Below are positions 37,179 through 45,364 of a stretch of 64,000 bases of DNA, one piece after another. Each line of letters begins with the position of its first letter. Within the stretch, counting starts at the first letter, position 1. Under the pieces are notes generated by a model that worked only from the letters and a program-made list of their open reading frames with translations, did no database searches and had not been told where the DNA came from. Source of the stretch: Alphaproteobacteria bacterium. GTDB lineage: Bacteria > Pseudomonadota > Alphaproteobacteria > Bin65. The translations under genes and the position numbers were made by a program. The stretch is taken from assembly GCA_022819985.1 (NCBI GenBank), contig JAJEGH010000024.1, positions 1 through 64,000 of the forward strand, read 5' to 3'.

Positions 37179-37583
37179 GTGGAGCGATTGACCCAAAGGC
37201 TTCGCGATGCCGAAGCGGCATTGGCGCGGTTCGGCGAGGTGCTGGCGATCGAGAGGCCGACGGACGTCGTGCGCGATGCCGCGATCAAGCGATTCGACTT
37301 CACCTTCGAGGCCATGTGGAGGGCGGCGCAGCGCTATCTGGCGGACAGGGAGCAGATCGAGGCGGCGTCGCCGGGCGCCGTTATCCGGGCCTGCCGGGAA
37401 AGCGGGATCGGCGACGAGGACACGGCCGAAGCGCAACTGTACGCCGCGCAAGACCGGAACCTGACCGGCCATGCCTATGACGAAGCGCTGGCGCAGGAAA
37501 TTTTCGCGCGGCTGCCCGGACATCGCAATACCCTCGCCGCCTGGTTCGCGGACATCGCCGCCCGCGCGCGGCAACGGCCGTAG
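37179..37583 (+). CDS. HI0074-type nucleotidyltransferase substrate-binding protein (HepT-like)
   Basis: 134 residues from a GTG at 37179 (VERLTQRLRDAEAALARFGE). Residues 25-60 (DAAIKRFDFTFEAMWRAAQR) hold the conserved RFDxxFE..W segment of PF08780 four-helix proteins, followed by VIRACRESGIGDED and the RN-L-xHAYDE motif in DRNLTGHAYDEALA. These proteins normally work beside a minimal nucleotidyltransferase (HI0073/MntA type), in a toxin-antitoxin pair. No such partner is found upstream or downstream here, so it is an orphan or the partner was lost. It starts 32 bases after the hydantoinase gene. Confidence 0.82.
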   Translation: MERLTQRLRDAEAALARFGEVLAIERPTDVVRDAAIKRFDFTFEAMWRAAQRYLADREQIEAASPGAVIRACRESGIGDEDTAEAQLYAAQDRNLTGHAYDEALAQEIFARLPGHRNTLAAWFADIAARARQRP

Positions 37584-37649
37584 ATTTCGGCGGAATTCCA
37601 GTTTTGCAGGGAAAGGCTTGAGCAACCGGTTACATAGGTGACTCTATGG

Positions 37650-37765
37650 ACCGGCGGCATGGGCGCGGGCGCGGGCCATGACGGCGCCGCCGTGCAGGCC
37701 CGCATGACCAAGCGCGCCTCACCGGTCCGGTGGTGCTGGAACGGCGCTTCCCGGCTCCGGCCGCC
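37650..37765 (+). pseudogene. Degraded duplicate of a hydantoinase HyuB 3' segment
   Basis: The DNA encodes GGMGAGAGHDGAAVQARMT and then, after frame loss, bases matching the ...GCGCGCCTCACCG...GTGCTGGAA.GGCGCTTCCCGG order of the intact gene at 36717-36825. Small deletions remove the frame. No start, stop or further domain remains. It is a relic of a second hydantoinase copy or a partial duplication. The rest of the 37584-37875 gap shows nothing else. Confidence 0.7.
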
Positions 37766-37875
37766 GTCTCCGCTCCAGCCCCCGTCTCTTCTGTGTCTCC
37801 CCTGTTTCCAACCGGCAACCGGGGCGATAGGGTCGCGCGTCTTCGATCTTCGGCCGGCCGCCCCGGCGCCCTGCA

Positions 37876-39678
37876 ATGCCCTCCCTCGACGCCGCCCTCG
37901 ACATCCTGCAACGGACCTTCGGCTATGACGGTTTCCGGCCGGGCCAGGCGGAGATCGTCGATGCGCTGATGAACGGCGAGAATGTGCTGGCGGTGATGCC
38001 GACGGGCTCGGGCAAGTCGCTGTGCTACCAGTTGCCGCCGCTGGCGGACGAAAACCTGACCGTCGTCGTCTCGCCGCTGATCGCCCTGATGCGCGACCAG
38101 GTCGCGGCCCTGCGCCTCAACGGCGTGGCGGCGGGCGCGCTCAACTCGGCGACGCCGCGGGCCGAGGCCGCAGAGACCCACCGGCAGCTGCGCGAGGGCC
38201 GCCTGCGCCTGCTCTACATCTCGCCGGAGCGGCTGATGCGCGAGGATGTGCTGGACGGCCTCGCCCGCTGCGCGCCGGCCCGTTTCGCCATCGACGAGGC
38301 GCACTGCATCTCGCAATGGGGCCACGATTTCCGGCCGGATTACCGCCGGCTCGCCGAACTGCCGGACCGCTTCCCCGCCGCCCGGCTCAGCGCCTTCACG
38401 GCGACGGCGGACGCGATCACCCGGCAGGACATGGTCGAGCGGCTGTTCGGCGGCCGGGCGAAGGTCTTCGTCGCCGGCTTCGACCGGCCGAACCTCCGGA
38501 TCGGCATTGCACCGCGCCATTCGGCGGGCCGGCAGATCGACGGTCTGCTCGACCGCCATGCCGGCGCGTCCGGCATCGTCTACACCCTGTCGCGCAAGGC
38601 CGCCGAGCAGACGGCAGCGCGCCTGTCGGCGGCGGGACGGATCGCGCTGCCCTACCACGCCGGCATGGAACAGGCCGCCCGGGACCGGCACCAGGACCGC
38701 TTCCTCACCGAAGACGGCGTCGTCATGGTCGCGACCATCGCTTTCGGTATGGGCATCGACAAGCCGGACGTCCGCTTCGTCGCCCATGTCAACATCCCGT
38801 CGACGGTCGAGGCGTATTACCAGGAGATCGGCCGCGCCGGGCGCGACGGGCTGCCGGCGGAGACCCTGATGCTCTACGGCATGGACGATATCCGGCTGCG
38901 CCGCCTGATGATCGACGATTCGGACCGGCCGGAGGAGGCGAAGCGCGTCGAGCACCAGCGGCTGAACGCGCTGCTCACCCTGTGCGAGACCGCCGGTTGC
39001 CGTCGCCAGGCGCTGCTCGGCTATTTCGGCGAAGCCTGCGACCCCTGCGGCAACTGCGACCGCTGCCGCCATCCGGTCGAGACAATCGACGGCACAGTCA
39101 TCGCCCAGAAGGCGCTGTCGGCGGCGCTCCGGACCGGCCAGCGCTTCGGCGCCGAGCACCTGGTCGCCGTGTTGCGCGGCGAGGCGACGGACAAAGTGCG
39201 CCAGCACCGTCACGACGAGTTGCCGACCTTCGGCGTCGGCGCCGACATCGGGCAGACGCTCTGGCGTTCCTACCTGCGCCAGTTGGTGGCGGCGGACGTG
39301 CTCAGGATCGACATCGGCGGCTATGGCGGCCTGCAACTGGGCGGCAAGGGGCGGGCGGTCCTGAAAGGCGCGGAAAGCGTGGCGCTGCACGGCGAGGCCG
39401 CGCGCGAACCGAGGAGCCGCAAGCGCGCCGCAGCTCCGTTGCCGGAGAATGTCGACGAACCGCTGTTCGCCCGGCTCAAGGAACTGCGGCTGGAAATCGC
39501 CGGCGAGCAGGGCGTGCCGGCCTATGTCGTGTTCCACGACCGCAGCCTGCAGGACATGGCCGCGCGCAAGCCGCGGAGCCTCGATGCGCTGGCTGCCTGC
39601 CACGGCATCGGCGCCGGCAAACTGGAGCGCTACGGCGAGCGGTTCCTGGCCGAGATCGTTGGCGCCGGCGAAAGCTGA
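37876..39678 (+). CDS. recQ: ATP-dependent DNA helicase RecQ
   Basis: 600 residues, normal length. It unwinds DNA 3' to 5' in recombination and repair. Motif 0 FGYDGFRPGQAEIVDAL, Walker A VMPTGSGKSLCYQLPP (about 40-55), DEAHCISQWGHDFRPDY, TATADAITRQDM, and ATIAFGMGIDKPDVRFV are intact. The RQC zinc ligands are in LCETAGCRRQ and EACDPCGNCDRC. The C-terminal HRDC domain includes FHDRSLQDMAARKPRSLDAL. It begins at the ATG at 37876; it is a single gene with no obvious operon partner. Confidence 0.97.
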   Translation: MPSLDAALDILQRTFGYDGFRPGQAEIVDALMNGENVLAVMPTGSGKSLCYQLPPLADENLTVVVSPLIALMRDQVAALRLNGVAAGALNSATPRAEAAETHRQLREGRLRLLYISPERLMREDVLDGLARCAPARFAIDEAHCISQWGHDFRPDYRRLAELPDRFPAARLSAFTATADAITRQDMVERLFGGRAKVFVAGFDRPNLRIGIAPRHSAGRQIDGLLDRHAGASGIVYTLSRKAAEQTAARLSAAGRIALPYHAGMEQAARDRHQDRFLTEDGVVMVATIAFGMGIDKPDVRFVAHVNIPSTVEAYYQEIGRAGRDGLPAETLMLYGMDDIRLRRLMIDDSDRPEEAKRVEHQRLNALLTLCETAGCRRQALLGYFGEACDPCGNCDRCRHPVETIDGTVIAQKALSAALRTGQRFGAEHLVAVLRGEATDKVRQHRHDELPTFGVGADIGQTLWRSYLRQLVAADVLRIDIGGYGGLQLGGKGRAVLKGAESVALHGEAAREPRSRKRAAAPLPENVDEPLFARLKELRLEIAGEQGVPAYVVFHDRSLQDMAARKPRSLDALAACHGIGAGKLERYGERFLAEIVGAGES

Positions 39679-40138
39679 AGGGAAATCCGGAACGCCCGGT
39701 GTGCTTGCTTCCCCCGCTTCAGCGTATTCCCCGGCGCAACGGGCGTGAGCGCAGCGTCAGGCGCAGCAAGGGTCCGGGCGGTTCGGGATGGCGCTACCGA
39801 AATAGACAGACCGTTCTGTATAGTTTCTTGCGTTTTCCGGTTTGCGCAGTTCGGCCGCCCCTGCGGTACTTTATGAGGAAAAAGGATGCGATTGGTTAAA
39901 AATATCCTCGAAAAAGACTCCCGCCTCCTCAGGGGGATTCCTCCGCGAAATACCGCAAGCGGGGTTCGGCAGCGGTCGTTGACCGGCGTCAGGGTTCGGC
40001 GCCGATCGCCGTGCGGGCCTGTTTCTTTCATTTGTTTCTGAAAAATCAAGCAGAAATGCCGAATGCCAACTTGACTACTGGTGCAGCCGGTCGACGGTCT
40101 CCCGCGGCTTGTCGTTTCGCATCCGCACCCCGGCGCCC
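39679..40138. other. 460-base convergent gap with A/T-rich patches
   Basis: No gene is supported between recQ and the leftward aminotransferase. A/T-rich segments occur at 39795-39850, 39875-39920 and 40020-40075. The first contains an ACAGACC-type inverted repeat. There is no clear terminator hairpin with a T-run. Confidence 0.45.
39806..39819. promoter_or_regulatory. ACAGACCGTTCTGT inverted repeat
   Basis: Five-base arms ACAGA/TCTGT around CCGT, embedded in AAATAGACAGACCGTTCTGT. The sequence is nearly the same as the site in the hydantoinase gene (one change in 20 bases) and related to the site at 19911. Confidence 0.4.
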
Positions 40139-41167
40139 TCACACGGCGGTGTAGTCTACCGGGGTGCCGTGCCAGCCCTCCCAGCGTTTCTGCCAGTACC
40201 GGTCGTGGAGCGCGCGCGTCAGCGGGCCGGGGCCCGGGCCGCCGCCGAGCACGACGCCGTCGACGCTGTTCAGGGGCACGACGCCGCCGGCGCTCGAGGT
40301 CAGGAAGGCTTCGTCCGCCTGCATCAGTTCGTCCACGGCAACCTTGCGCACCTCGACCTCGCAGCCGAGCTCCCGTACGAGCTCCAGCGCCGTCATGCGG
40401 GTGATGCCTTCCAGACACCAGTCCTCGGGGGTCGCCACCTTGCCGTTCCTGACGACGAAGATGTTGGAGCCCGGCGCCTCGGTGAGATTGCCGGCGCCGT
40501 CGGTGAGCAGCGACCACTCGGCGCCGCGGTCCCCGGCCTCGAACAGGGACATCGCGAAATCGAGCCCGTTCAGGTTCTTGGCGCGCGGATCGACCGAACT
40601 CGGCGGAATGCGGAAATAGTCCCGGCTGACGACCGCGTCGGCGCCCCGCGCGCGCCGTTCGTCGTTGGCGATGAAGATGTAGGGAATGGCGTAGGCGAAA
40701 TAGCGGTTGGCGAATTTCGACGGGTCGGTGCGGTCGGCGGTGCGCTGCGGCGTCGTCCCGCGGGTCACGCCCCACCAGATGTAGGCGTCCCGGTATCCCG
40801 CCAGCGCCACCAGGCGGTTGAGGACGGCCCGTTCCTCTTCGGCCGCCAGGGGATTGGTCAGCCGCATGCGGGCGCAAGAGGCGGCGAAACGCCGCTGGTG
40901 ATCGTCGAGGCGGAAAAAGGATCCGCGGCTGACGGAGACCACGTCGTAAACGGCGTCGCCCCGGTTAAAGCCGAGGTCGGCGATCGGCACGCCGGCCCGG
41001 TCGAGCGGCTCGAACCGGTCGATGACGTAGGCCGAGCCGCCTCCGAACGCCGCATCGTGGGGCAGCCTCCGGTGCTCCGGGTGGGTCGCCATGATATCCT
41101 GCACGGGCAGCAGCGCCGGCGCGGCGGGCTGGGTCTCCAGATTTTCGGCAACGAACGGTTGCGCCAT
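40139..41167 (-). CDS. PLP-dependent class IV aminotransferase
   Basis: 342 residues. The fold-type IV family includes branched-chain and D-amino-acid transaminases and aminodeoxychorismate lyase. Seen: NRGDAVYDVVSVSRGSFFRL in the N-terminal domain, TDGAGNLTEAPGSNIFVVRN (the cofactor-binding TE..xSN motif), and ELMQADEAFLTSSAGGVVPL near the C-terminus. It is convergent with recQ and divergent from the cyclase-family gene (107 bases between starts). The family call is secure; the amino donor is not known, and an (R)-selective amine transaminase is an alternative. Confidence 0.88.
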   Translation of the reverse strand: MAQPFVAENLETQPAAPALLPVQDIMATHPEHRRLPHDAAFGGGSAYVIDRFEPLDRAGVPIADLGFNRGDAVYDVVSVSRGSFFRLDDHQRRFAASCARMRLTNPLAAEEERAVLNRLVALAGYRDAYIWWGVTRGTTPQRTADRTDPSKFANRYFAYAIPYIFIANDERRARGADAVVSRDYFRIPPSSVDPRAKNLNGLDFAMSLFEAGDRGAEWSLLTDGAGNLTEAPGSNIFVVRNGKVATPEDWCLEGITRMTALELVRELGCEVEVRKVAVDELMQADEAFLTSSAGGVVPLNSVDGVVLGGGPGPGPLTRALHDRYWQKRWEGWHGTPVDYTAV

Positions 41168-41274
41168 GATCTGTCTCCCTGTTTCGTGTGCCCGAGAGTC
41201 GTGTACCGGCCCGGTCTATAATCTGCCGCGACATGGAACGGGGCATGGTGTACTGCAAAAGGGAGGATCGATCC

Positions 41275-42357
41275 ATGACGAAGGGCAGCGAGCGCTGGAC
41301 GAAGCGGCCCGACGGCGCGAACTGGGGCGACTTCGGCGACGACGACGAACTCGGCAGGATCAATCTCCTGACGGCGGAGCGGATCCGCCGGGCGGCGCGG
41401 GAAATCCGGGAGGGCATTGCCTTCTGCCTCAGCCTGCCGCTGGACCGGCCCGCCAGGAGCGTCAACCCGTCCCGCCATCCGCCGCGCCGCTACGCCCTGA
41501 ACCGCGGCGGCCATCCGCTGTTCAACTTCAGGCTGGAGACGGTCGATCCCTTCTTTACGGATGTTGCCTGCGACGACGCGGTGCTGCTCCATCTTCAGCA
41601 TTCCACCCAGTGGGACGCGCTGTGCCATGTCGGCAGCCAGTTCGATGCCGACGGCGACGGCGTCCGCGAGGTCGTATATTACAATGGCTGGCGCGGCGGC
41701 GAGGATATCGTCGGCGTCCCGGACGATGCCGAGGCGGTCGAGGGATGCGGCTTCGCCGGGTCCGCCGCGAACCGTCTGGCCATCGACCTGCTCGCCCGGC
41801 ACGGCATGCAGGGCCGCGGCGTCCTGGTCAATCTGTTCGACAGATACGGCCGGGAGCCCGCGGCCGTGCCGTTTTTCGAACTCGAAGCGCTGATGAACGA
41901 GCAGAATGTGGTCGTGGAGGAAGGCGATATTCTCTGCCTCTACACTGGCCTCGCGGACGTCATCCTCGAGATGGGCGAACGGCAGGATACGGAGAAACTG
42001 CGTTATTCCTGCTGCTCGCTCGACGGCAGCGACCCGGACCTGCTGGCCTGGGTTTCCGAAAGCGGCGTCGCCGCCATCGCGGCCGACAATTACGGCGTCG
42101 AATCCTTCCCCTACCAGCGCGTCTACGATCGCGAGCAAAGGGGAGCGCCGGCGAACGATGCCGAACGGACGCCGATGATCCCGCTGCACGAGTTGTGCCT
42201 GTTCAAGCTCGGGATTCCGCTCGGCGAACTCTGGTATCTGCGCGAACTGGCCGAATGGCTCGGTGCGCACGGCCGCAACCGGTTCTTCCTGACCGCGCCG
42301 CCGCTCCGGCTCCCGCAGGCGGCCGGCTCGCCGGTCACGCCGGTCGCAACGGTCTGA
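41275..42357 (+). CDS. Cyclase family protein (metal-dependent hydrolase, PF04199)
   Basis: 360 residues. The start at 41275 has GGGAGG eight bases upstream. The signature is present in the altered form LQHSTQWDALCHVGSQF, matching HxGTHxDxPxH with Trp and Ala replacements; LARHGMQGRGVLVNLFDR and AADNYGVESFPY lie where the family has its other metal and fold elements. The family includes KynB (kynurenine formamidase) and isatin hydrolase; this longer type has unknown substrates. It is followed 77 bases later by the E1 alpha gene. Confidence 0.83.
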   Translation: MTKGSERWTKRPDGANWGDFGDDDELGRINLLTAERIRRAAREIREGIAFCLSLPLDRPARSVNPSRHPPRRYALNRGGHPLFNFRLETVDPFFTDVACDDAVLLHLQHSTQWDALCHVGSQFDADGDGVREVVYYNGWRGGEDIVGVPDDAEAVEGCGFAGSAANRLAIDLLARHGMQGRGVLVNLFDRYGREPAAVPFFELEALMNEQNVVVEEGDILCLYTGLADVILEMGERQDTEKLRYSCCSLDGSDPDLLAWVSESGVAAIAADNYGVESFPYQRVYDREQRGAPANDAERTPMIPLHELCLFKLGIPLGELWYLRELAEWLGAHGRNRFFLTAPPLRLPQAAGSPVTPVATV

Positions 42358-42434
42358 GGCAAGAGCCGGAAAGTCCGTTTATCGATTTGCGAATTCAGAC
42401 TTGGTAGACTGACGGACCGCAAACGGAGCCGGGC

Positions 42435-43457
42435 GTGCAACAGAATAGCGACAAGGCATTTCCGAACCGCGCGCCGACGAACGGGCAGCTCCTGTCGATG
42501 TTCGAGCGGATGCTGACGATCCGGCGGTTCGAGGAACGGCTGGGCGAGGATTTCCATGCCGGAAAGCTGCCCGGCGGCGTGCATCTCTATATCGGCCAGG
42601 AAGCGGTTGCCGTCGGGGTATGCGCCCATCTGGACGACCGCGACCGCATCGCCAGCACGCATCGCGGCCACGGGCATTTCATTGCCAAGGGCGGCGATCC
42701 CGCGCCCATGGTCGCCGAAATTTACGGCAAGCGCGACGGCATCTGCGGCGGGATGGGCGGTTCCATGCACGTCGCCGACGTTTCCAAGGGCATTCTCGGC
42801 GCGAACGGCATCGTCGCGGGCGGAATTCCGATCGCCGCCGGGGCGGCGCTGGCGGCGCAGCTCGACGGTGACGGGCGGGTCGCTGTCTGCTTTTTCGGCG
42901 ACGGGGCGGCCAACGAAGGCGTCCTGATGGAGAGCATGAACATCGCGGCGCTGTGGCAGTTGCCGCTCATTTTCGTCTGCGAACACAACGGCTTCTCGGA
43001 ATTTTCGCCCTCCGACACAGTGACGGCCGGCAAAATCCGGGAGCGCGCCCGTCCGTTCGGATTGCCGGCCGAGTTGGTCGACGGCAACGACATCGTTGCG
43101 GTCTGGCGCGCCGCCGACAGGGCAATCGATCGCGCCCGGACCGGGCAGGGACCCTCCTTCATCGAGGCCGCGACCTACCGGATCCGCGGGCATCTCGAAG
43201 CGGAGGCCCACTTCCTCAGTCGGTCCTACCGGTCCGAGGAGGAGGTCGAGCGGTGGCGCCGCAACGACCCGATCGATCGATTGTCCCGGCACCTTTTGTC
43301 TTCGGAAATCTGCTCGGAAGCCGAAATTGCCGCGATCGAGGCGAGGATACAAAATTCGGTGGAAGAGGCGGCGGCGTTCGCCGAACGCGCGGACCTGCCC
43401 GACGCGGACCGGGCGCCCGGGCTGATGTTCGCCGGGCCGGCGCCGGGAGCCGCGTAA
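42435..43457 (+). CDS. TPP-dependent 2-oxoacid/acetoin dehydrogenase E1 alpha subunit
   Basis: 340 residues from the GTG at 42435. The TPP motif is FFGDGAANEGVLMES; nearby are GGMGGSMHVADVSKG and ASTHRGHGHFIAKGG. The C-terminus TYRIRGHLEAEAHFL precedes a helical tail. The family covers pyruvate, branched-chain 2-oxoacid and acetoin dehydrogenases, and short members with a lone lipoyl protein are often acetoin-type. The stop overlaps the E1 beta start (TAATG). No regulatory phosphorylation insert is present. Confidence 0.88.
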   Translation: MQQNSDKAFPNRAPTNGQLLSMFERMLTIRRFEERLGEDFHAGKLPGGVHLYIGQEAVAVGVCAHLDDRDRIASTHRGHGHFIAKGGDPAPMVAEIYGKRDGICGGMGGSMHVADVSKGILGANGIVAGGIPIAAGAALAAQLDGDGRVAVCFFGDGAANEGVLMESMNIAALWQLPLIFVCEHNGFSEFSPSDTVTAGKIRERARPFGLPAELVDGNDIVAVWRAADRAIDRARTGQGPSFIEAATYRIRGHLEAEAHFLSRSYRSEEEVERWRRNDPIDRLSRHLLSSEICSEAEIAAIEARIQNSVEEAAAFAERADLPDADRAPGLMFAGPAPGAA

Positions 43458-44437
43458 TGGCGCGCAAACGCCTGATCCAGGCGATCAACGAGGCGCTGCA
43501 CGAGGAGATGGCGCGCGATCCGAAGGTGATCCTGTTCGGCGAGGATGTGGAGATCAGCATGTTCGGCGACACCGCCGGACTGCACGACCGGTTCGGGCCC
43601 GACCGGGTCCGCAACACGCCGATCTCCGAGGCAAGCCTGACCGGTATGGCCGTAGGGGCGGCGGCCGGCGGCTATCGTGTCGTCCTGCACATGATGTTCG
43701 CCAACTTCCTCTATACCGGCTTCGACGCCATCGCGAACCAGATGGCGAAGCTACGCCTGATGACGGGCGGGCAAATCGAACTTCCCATCACGATTGTCGC
43801 GGGTTACGGCGGCGGGCGCTCGACCGCTGCCCAGCATTCCGATACGCCCTATCCGCTGCTGATGAACCTGGGCGGCCTCAACGTTGCGGTGCCGGCGACT
43901 CCCAGGGACGCGAAAGGGCTCATGAAGACCGCGATCCGGGGCCGGGATCCGACGGTGTTTCTCGAGGCCGGCGGGCGCGGCGGCGAAAGCGGCGAGGTGC
44001 CCGACGAGGAGTATCTGACGCCGTTCGGCGAAGCCGCGGTCGGGCGCGAGGGGACGGACGTCACGATCGTCGCCATCGGATCGATGGTGCGCCCGGCGAT
44101 GCGCGCCGCCAAACTGCTCGACGGGCAGGGCATATCGGCCGAAGTCCTCGACTGCCGGACCCTGGTGCCGCTCGACGAGGACGGCATCCTGCGCTCGGTG
44201 GCGAAGACGGGGCGGCTGGTCGTCGTCGACGAGGCCCGCGACCGCTGCAGCGCGGCGAGCCATATCGCTGCGGTCGTGGCCGAGCGCGGCTTCGGTTCGC
44301 TGGCGGCGCCGATCAGGCGTCTGACGGTTCCCGATACCGCGATGCCCTACGCGCCGGTGGCGGAGAAGCACCTGCTTCCGGACCGGGAGAAGATCGTCGG
44401 CGCCGTCAAGGTGCTGATGGCCGGCTCGGCGCCTTGA
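43457..44437 (+). CDS. 2-oxoacid/acetoin dehydrogenase E1 beta subunit
   Basis: 326 residues. Typical segments: IQAINEALHEEMARDPKVIL, FGEDVEISMFGDTAGLHDRF, NTPISEASLTGMAVGAAAGG, GGRSTAAQHSDTPYPLLMNL and VVDEARDRCSAASHIAAVVA. The catalytic Glu is in SEASLTG. It forms a heterotetramer with the overlapping alpha subunit. The next gene, 13 bases on, is a free-standing lipoyl domain. No E2 acyltransferase domain or E3 gene is present nearby. Confidence 0.9.
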   Translation: MARKRLIQAINEALHEEMARDPKVILFGEDVEISMFGDTAGLHDRFGPDRVRNTPISEASLTGMAVGAAAGGYRVVLHMMFANFLYTGFDAIANQMAKLRLMTGGQIELPITIVAGYGGGRSTAAQHSDTPYPLLMNLGGLNVAVPATPRDAKGLMKTAIRGRDPTVFLEAGGRGGESGEVPDEEYLTPFGEAAVGREGTDVTIVAIGSMVRPAMRAAKLLDGQGISAEVLDCRTLVPLDEDGILRSVAKTGRLVVVDEARDRCSAASHIAAVVAERGFGSLAAPIRRLTVPDTAMPYAPVAEKHLLPDREKIVGAVKVLMAGSAP

Positions 44438-44450
44438 ATCGGACGCGGCG

Positions 44451-44699
44451 ATGAAGATCAGGCTGAAACTCGCCCGGGTCGGGATGAATATGGAGGAGGC
44501 GACCGTCGTGAAATGGCACAAGCAGCCGGGCGAGACCTTCACGGCGGGCGATATCCTCTACGAAATCGAAACCGAGAAGGTGACCCAGGAGGTCACGGCG
44601 ACCGGCGACGGAACGATGCTGGAAATCCTGGTGCCGGAAGGCGAGGTTGCCGAAGTCGGTGAGGAAGTGTGCGTCGTCGAGGCGGCGCCGGCGGCCTAG
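44451..44699 (+). CDS. Free-standing lipoyl (biotinyl-lipoyl) carrier domain
   Basis: 82 residues, exactly one lipoyl domain. The lipoylated Lys should be Lys43 in EIETEKVTQEVTATGDGTML. A full E2 would carry an E1/E3-binding domain and a 2-oxoacid acyltransferase domain after this; here the frame ends at AAPAA. It lies in the E1 alpha/beta operon, so E1 presumably reductively acylates it, and an E2 catalytic domain elsewhere would have to take over. It could also be the biotin carrier of a carboxylase, but the neighbours favour lipoate. Confidence 0.85.
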   Translation: MKIRLKLARVGMNMEEATVVKWHKQPGETFTAGDILYEIETEKVTQEVTATGDGTMLEILVPEGEVAEVGEEVCVVEAAPAA

Positions 44700-44724
44700 A
44701 TCGGATTTCAGGCGAGGCGGAGCA

Positions 44725-45201
44725 ATGGCAACGAAGGCCCGGATTGCCGCGGTCAACCACACCGGGATCACCGTCTCCGACCTGGACCGCTGGATTACGC
44801 TCTTTCGCGATGTTCTGGGACTGGAGGTCACGGAGAAGTCCCGCCACCGCGGCGCATTCATCGAAGGCGTGACAGGTGTGCCCGGCGCCGAGATGGACAT
44901 TGCCTATGCGCGATTGCCCGGGCACACCGTCGAGTTGTTGGAGTATGTCAAACCGGATGCCCGCCGCCGGTCGGACCTGCGGCCCTGCGATGCCGGTTTC
45001 CTTCACCTGGCTCTGCAGGTCGACGACCTCGATGCGGTTCTGGCGGCGATCGAGCCGGCCGGCTTCGCGCCGGTCGAACCGCCGCAAACCGTTCCGGCCG
45101 GTCCGCGCAAGGGCGCGCGCACCGTCTACACGCGCGATCCCGACGGAGTCGTGCTGGAGTTTCAGGAGGCCCCGAAGGAAGGCGGCCCGGGAGCCTCCTG
45201 A
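44725..45201 (+). CDS. VOC family protein (glyoxalase/dioxygenase/epimerase-like)
   Basis: 158 residues. The start AVNHTGITVSDLDRWITLFR carries the first metal His, HRGAFIEGVTGVPGAEMDIA and HTVELLEY hold the mid-repeat ligands, and LHLALQVDDLDAVLAAIEPA and DPDGVVLEFQEAP close the second beta-alpha-beta-beta-beta unit. Its C-terminus and length resemble methylmalonyl-CoA epimerase or lactoylglutathione lyase. It is 25 bases after the lipoyl gene and probably co-transcribed, so it may act on the same pathway. Confidence 0.85.
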   Translation: MATKARIAAVNHTGITVSDLDRWITLFRDVLGLEVTEKSRHRGAFIEGVTGVPGAEMDIAYARLPGHTVELLEYVKPDARRRSDLRPCDAGFLHLALQVDDLDAVLAAIEPAGFAPVEPPQTVPAGPRKGARTVYTRDPDGVVLEFQEAPKEGGPGAS

Positions 45202-45364
45202 AGCCGTTCCGGCGGAGTGCCGGAGTATGGGCCCCGGAGACGATCGTTCCGCCAAGCTGACCGCCCGGCTCCGCGCCGCGCCGCCGATCGACCGGCCTGG
45301 CCGGGAAAGGACCGATGCGCTGACCTTCGAGCCGAACCGGCCGAAAGGCTCCGGCGGGCCCGCC

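Noticed and set aside
40083..40138. Tiny minus-strand frame MRNDKPRETVDRLHQ after the aminotransferase
   Set aside because: It is fifteen codons with no ribosome site and no family; indistinguishable from chance.
41275..42357. Kynurenine formamidase (kynB) call for the cyclase-family gene
   Set aside because: It is about 360 residues, much longer than KynB, the His motif is altered, and kynU lies 30 kb away.
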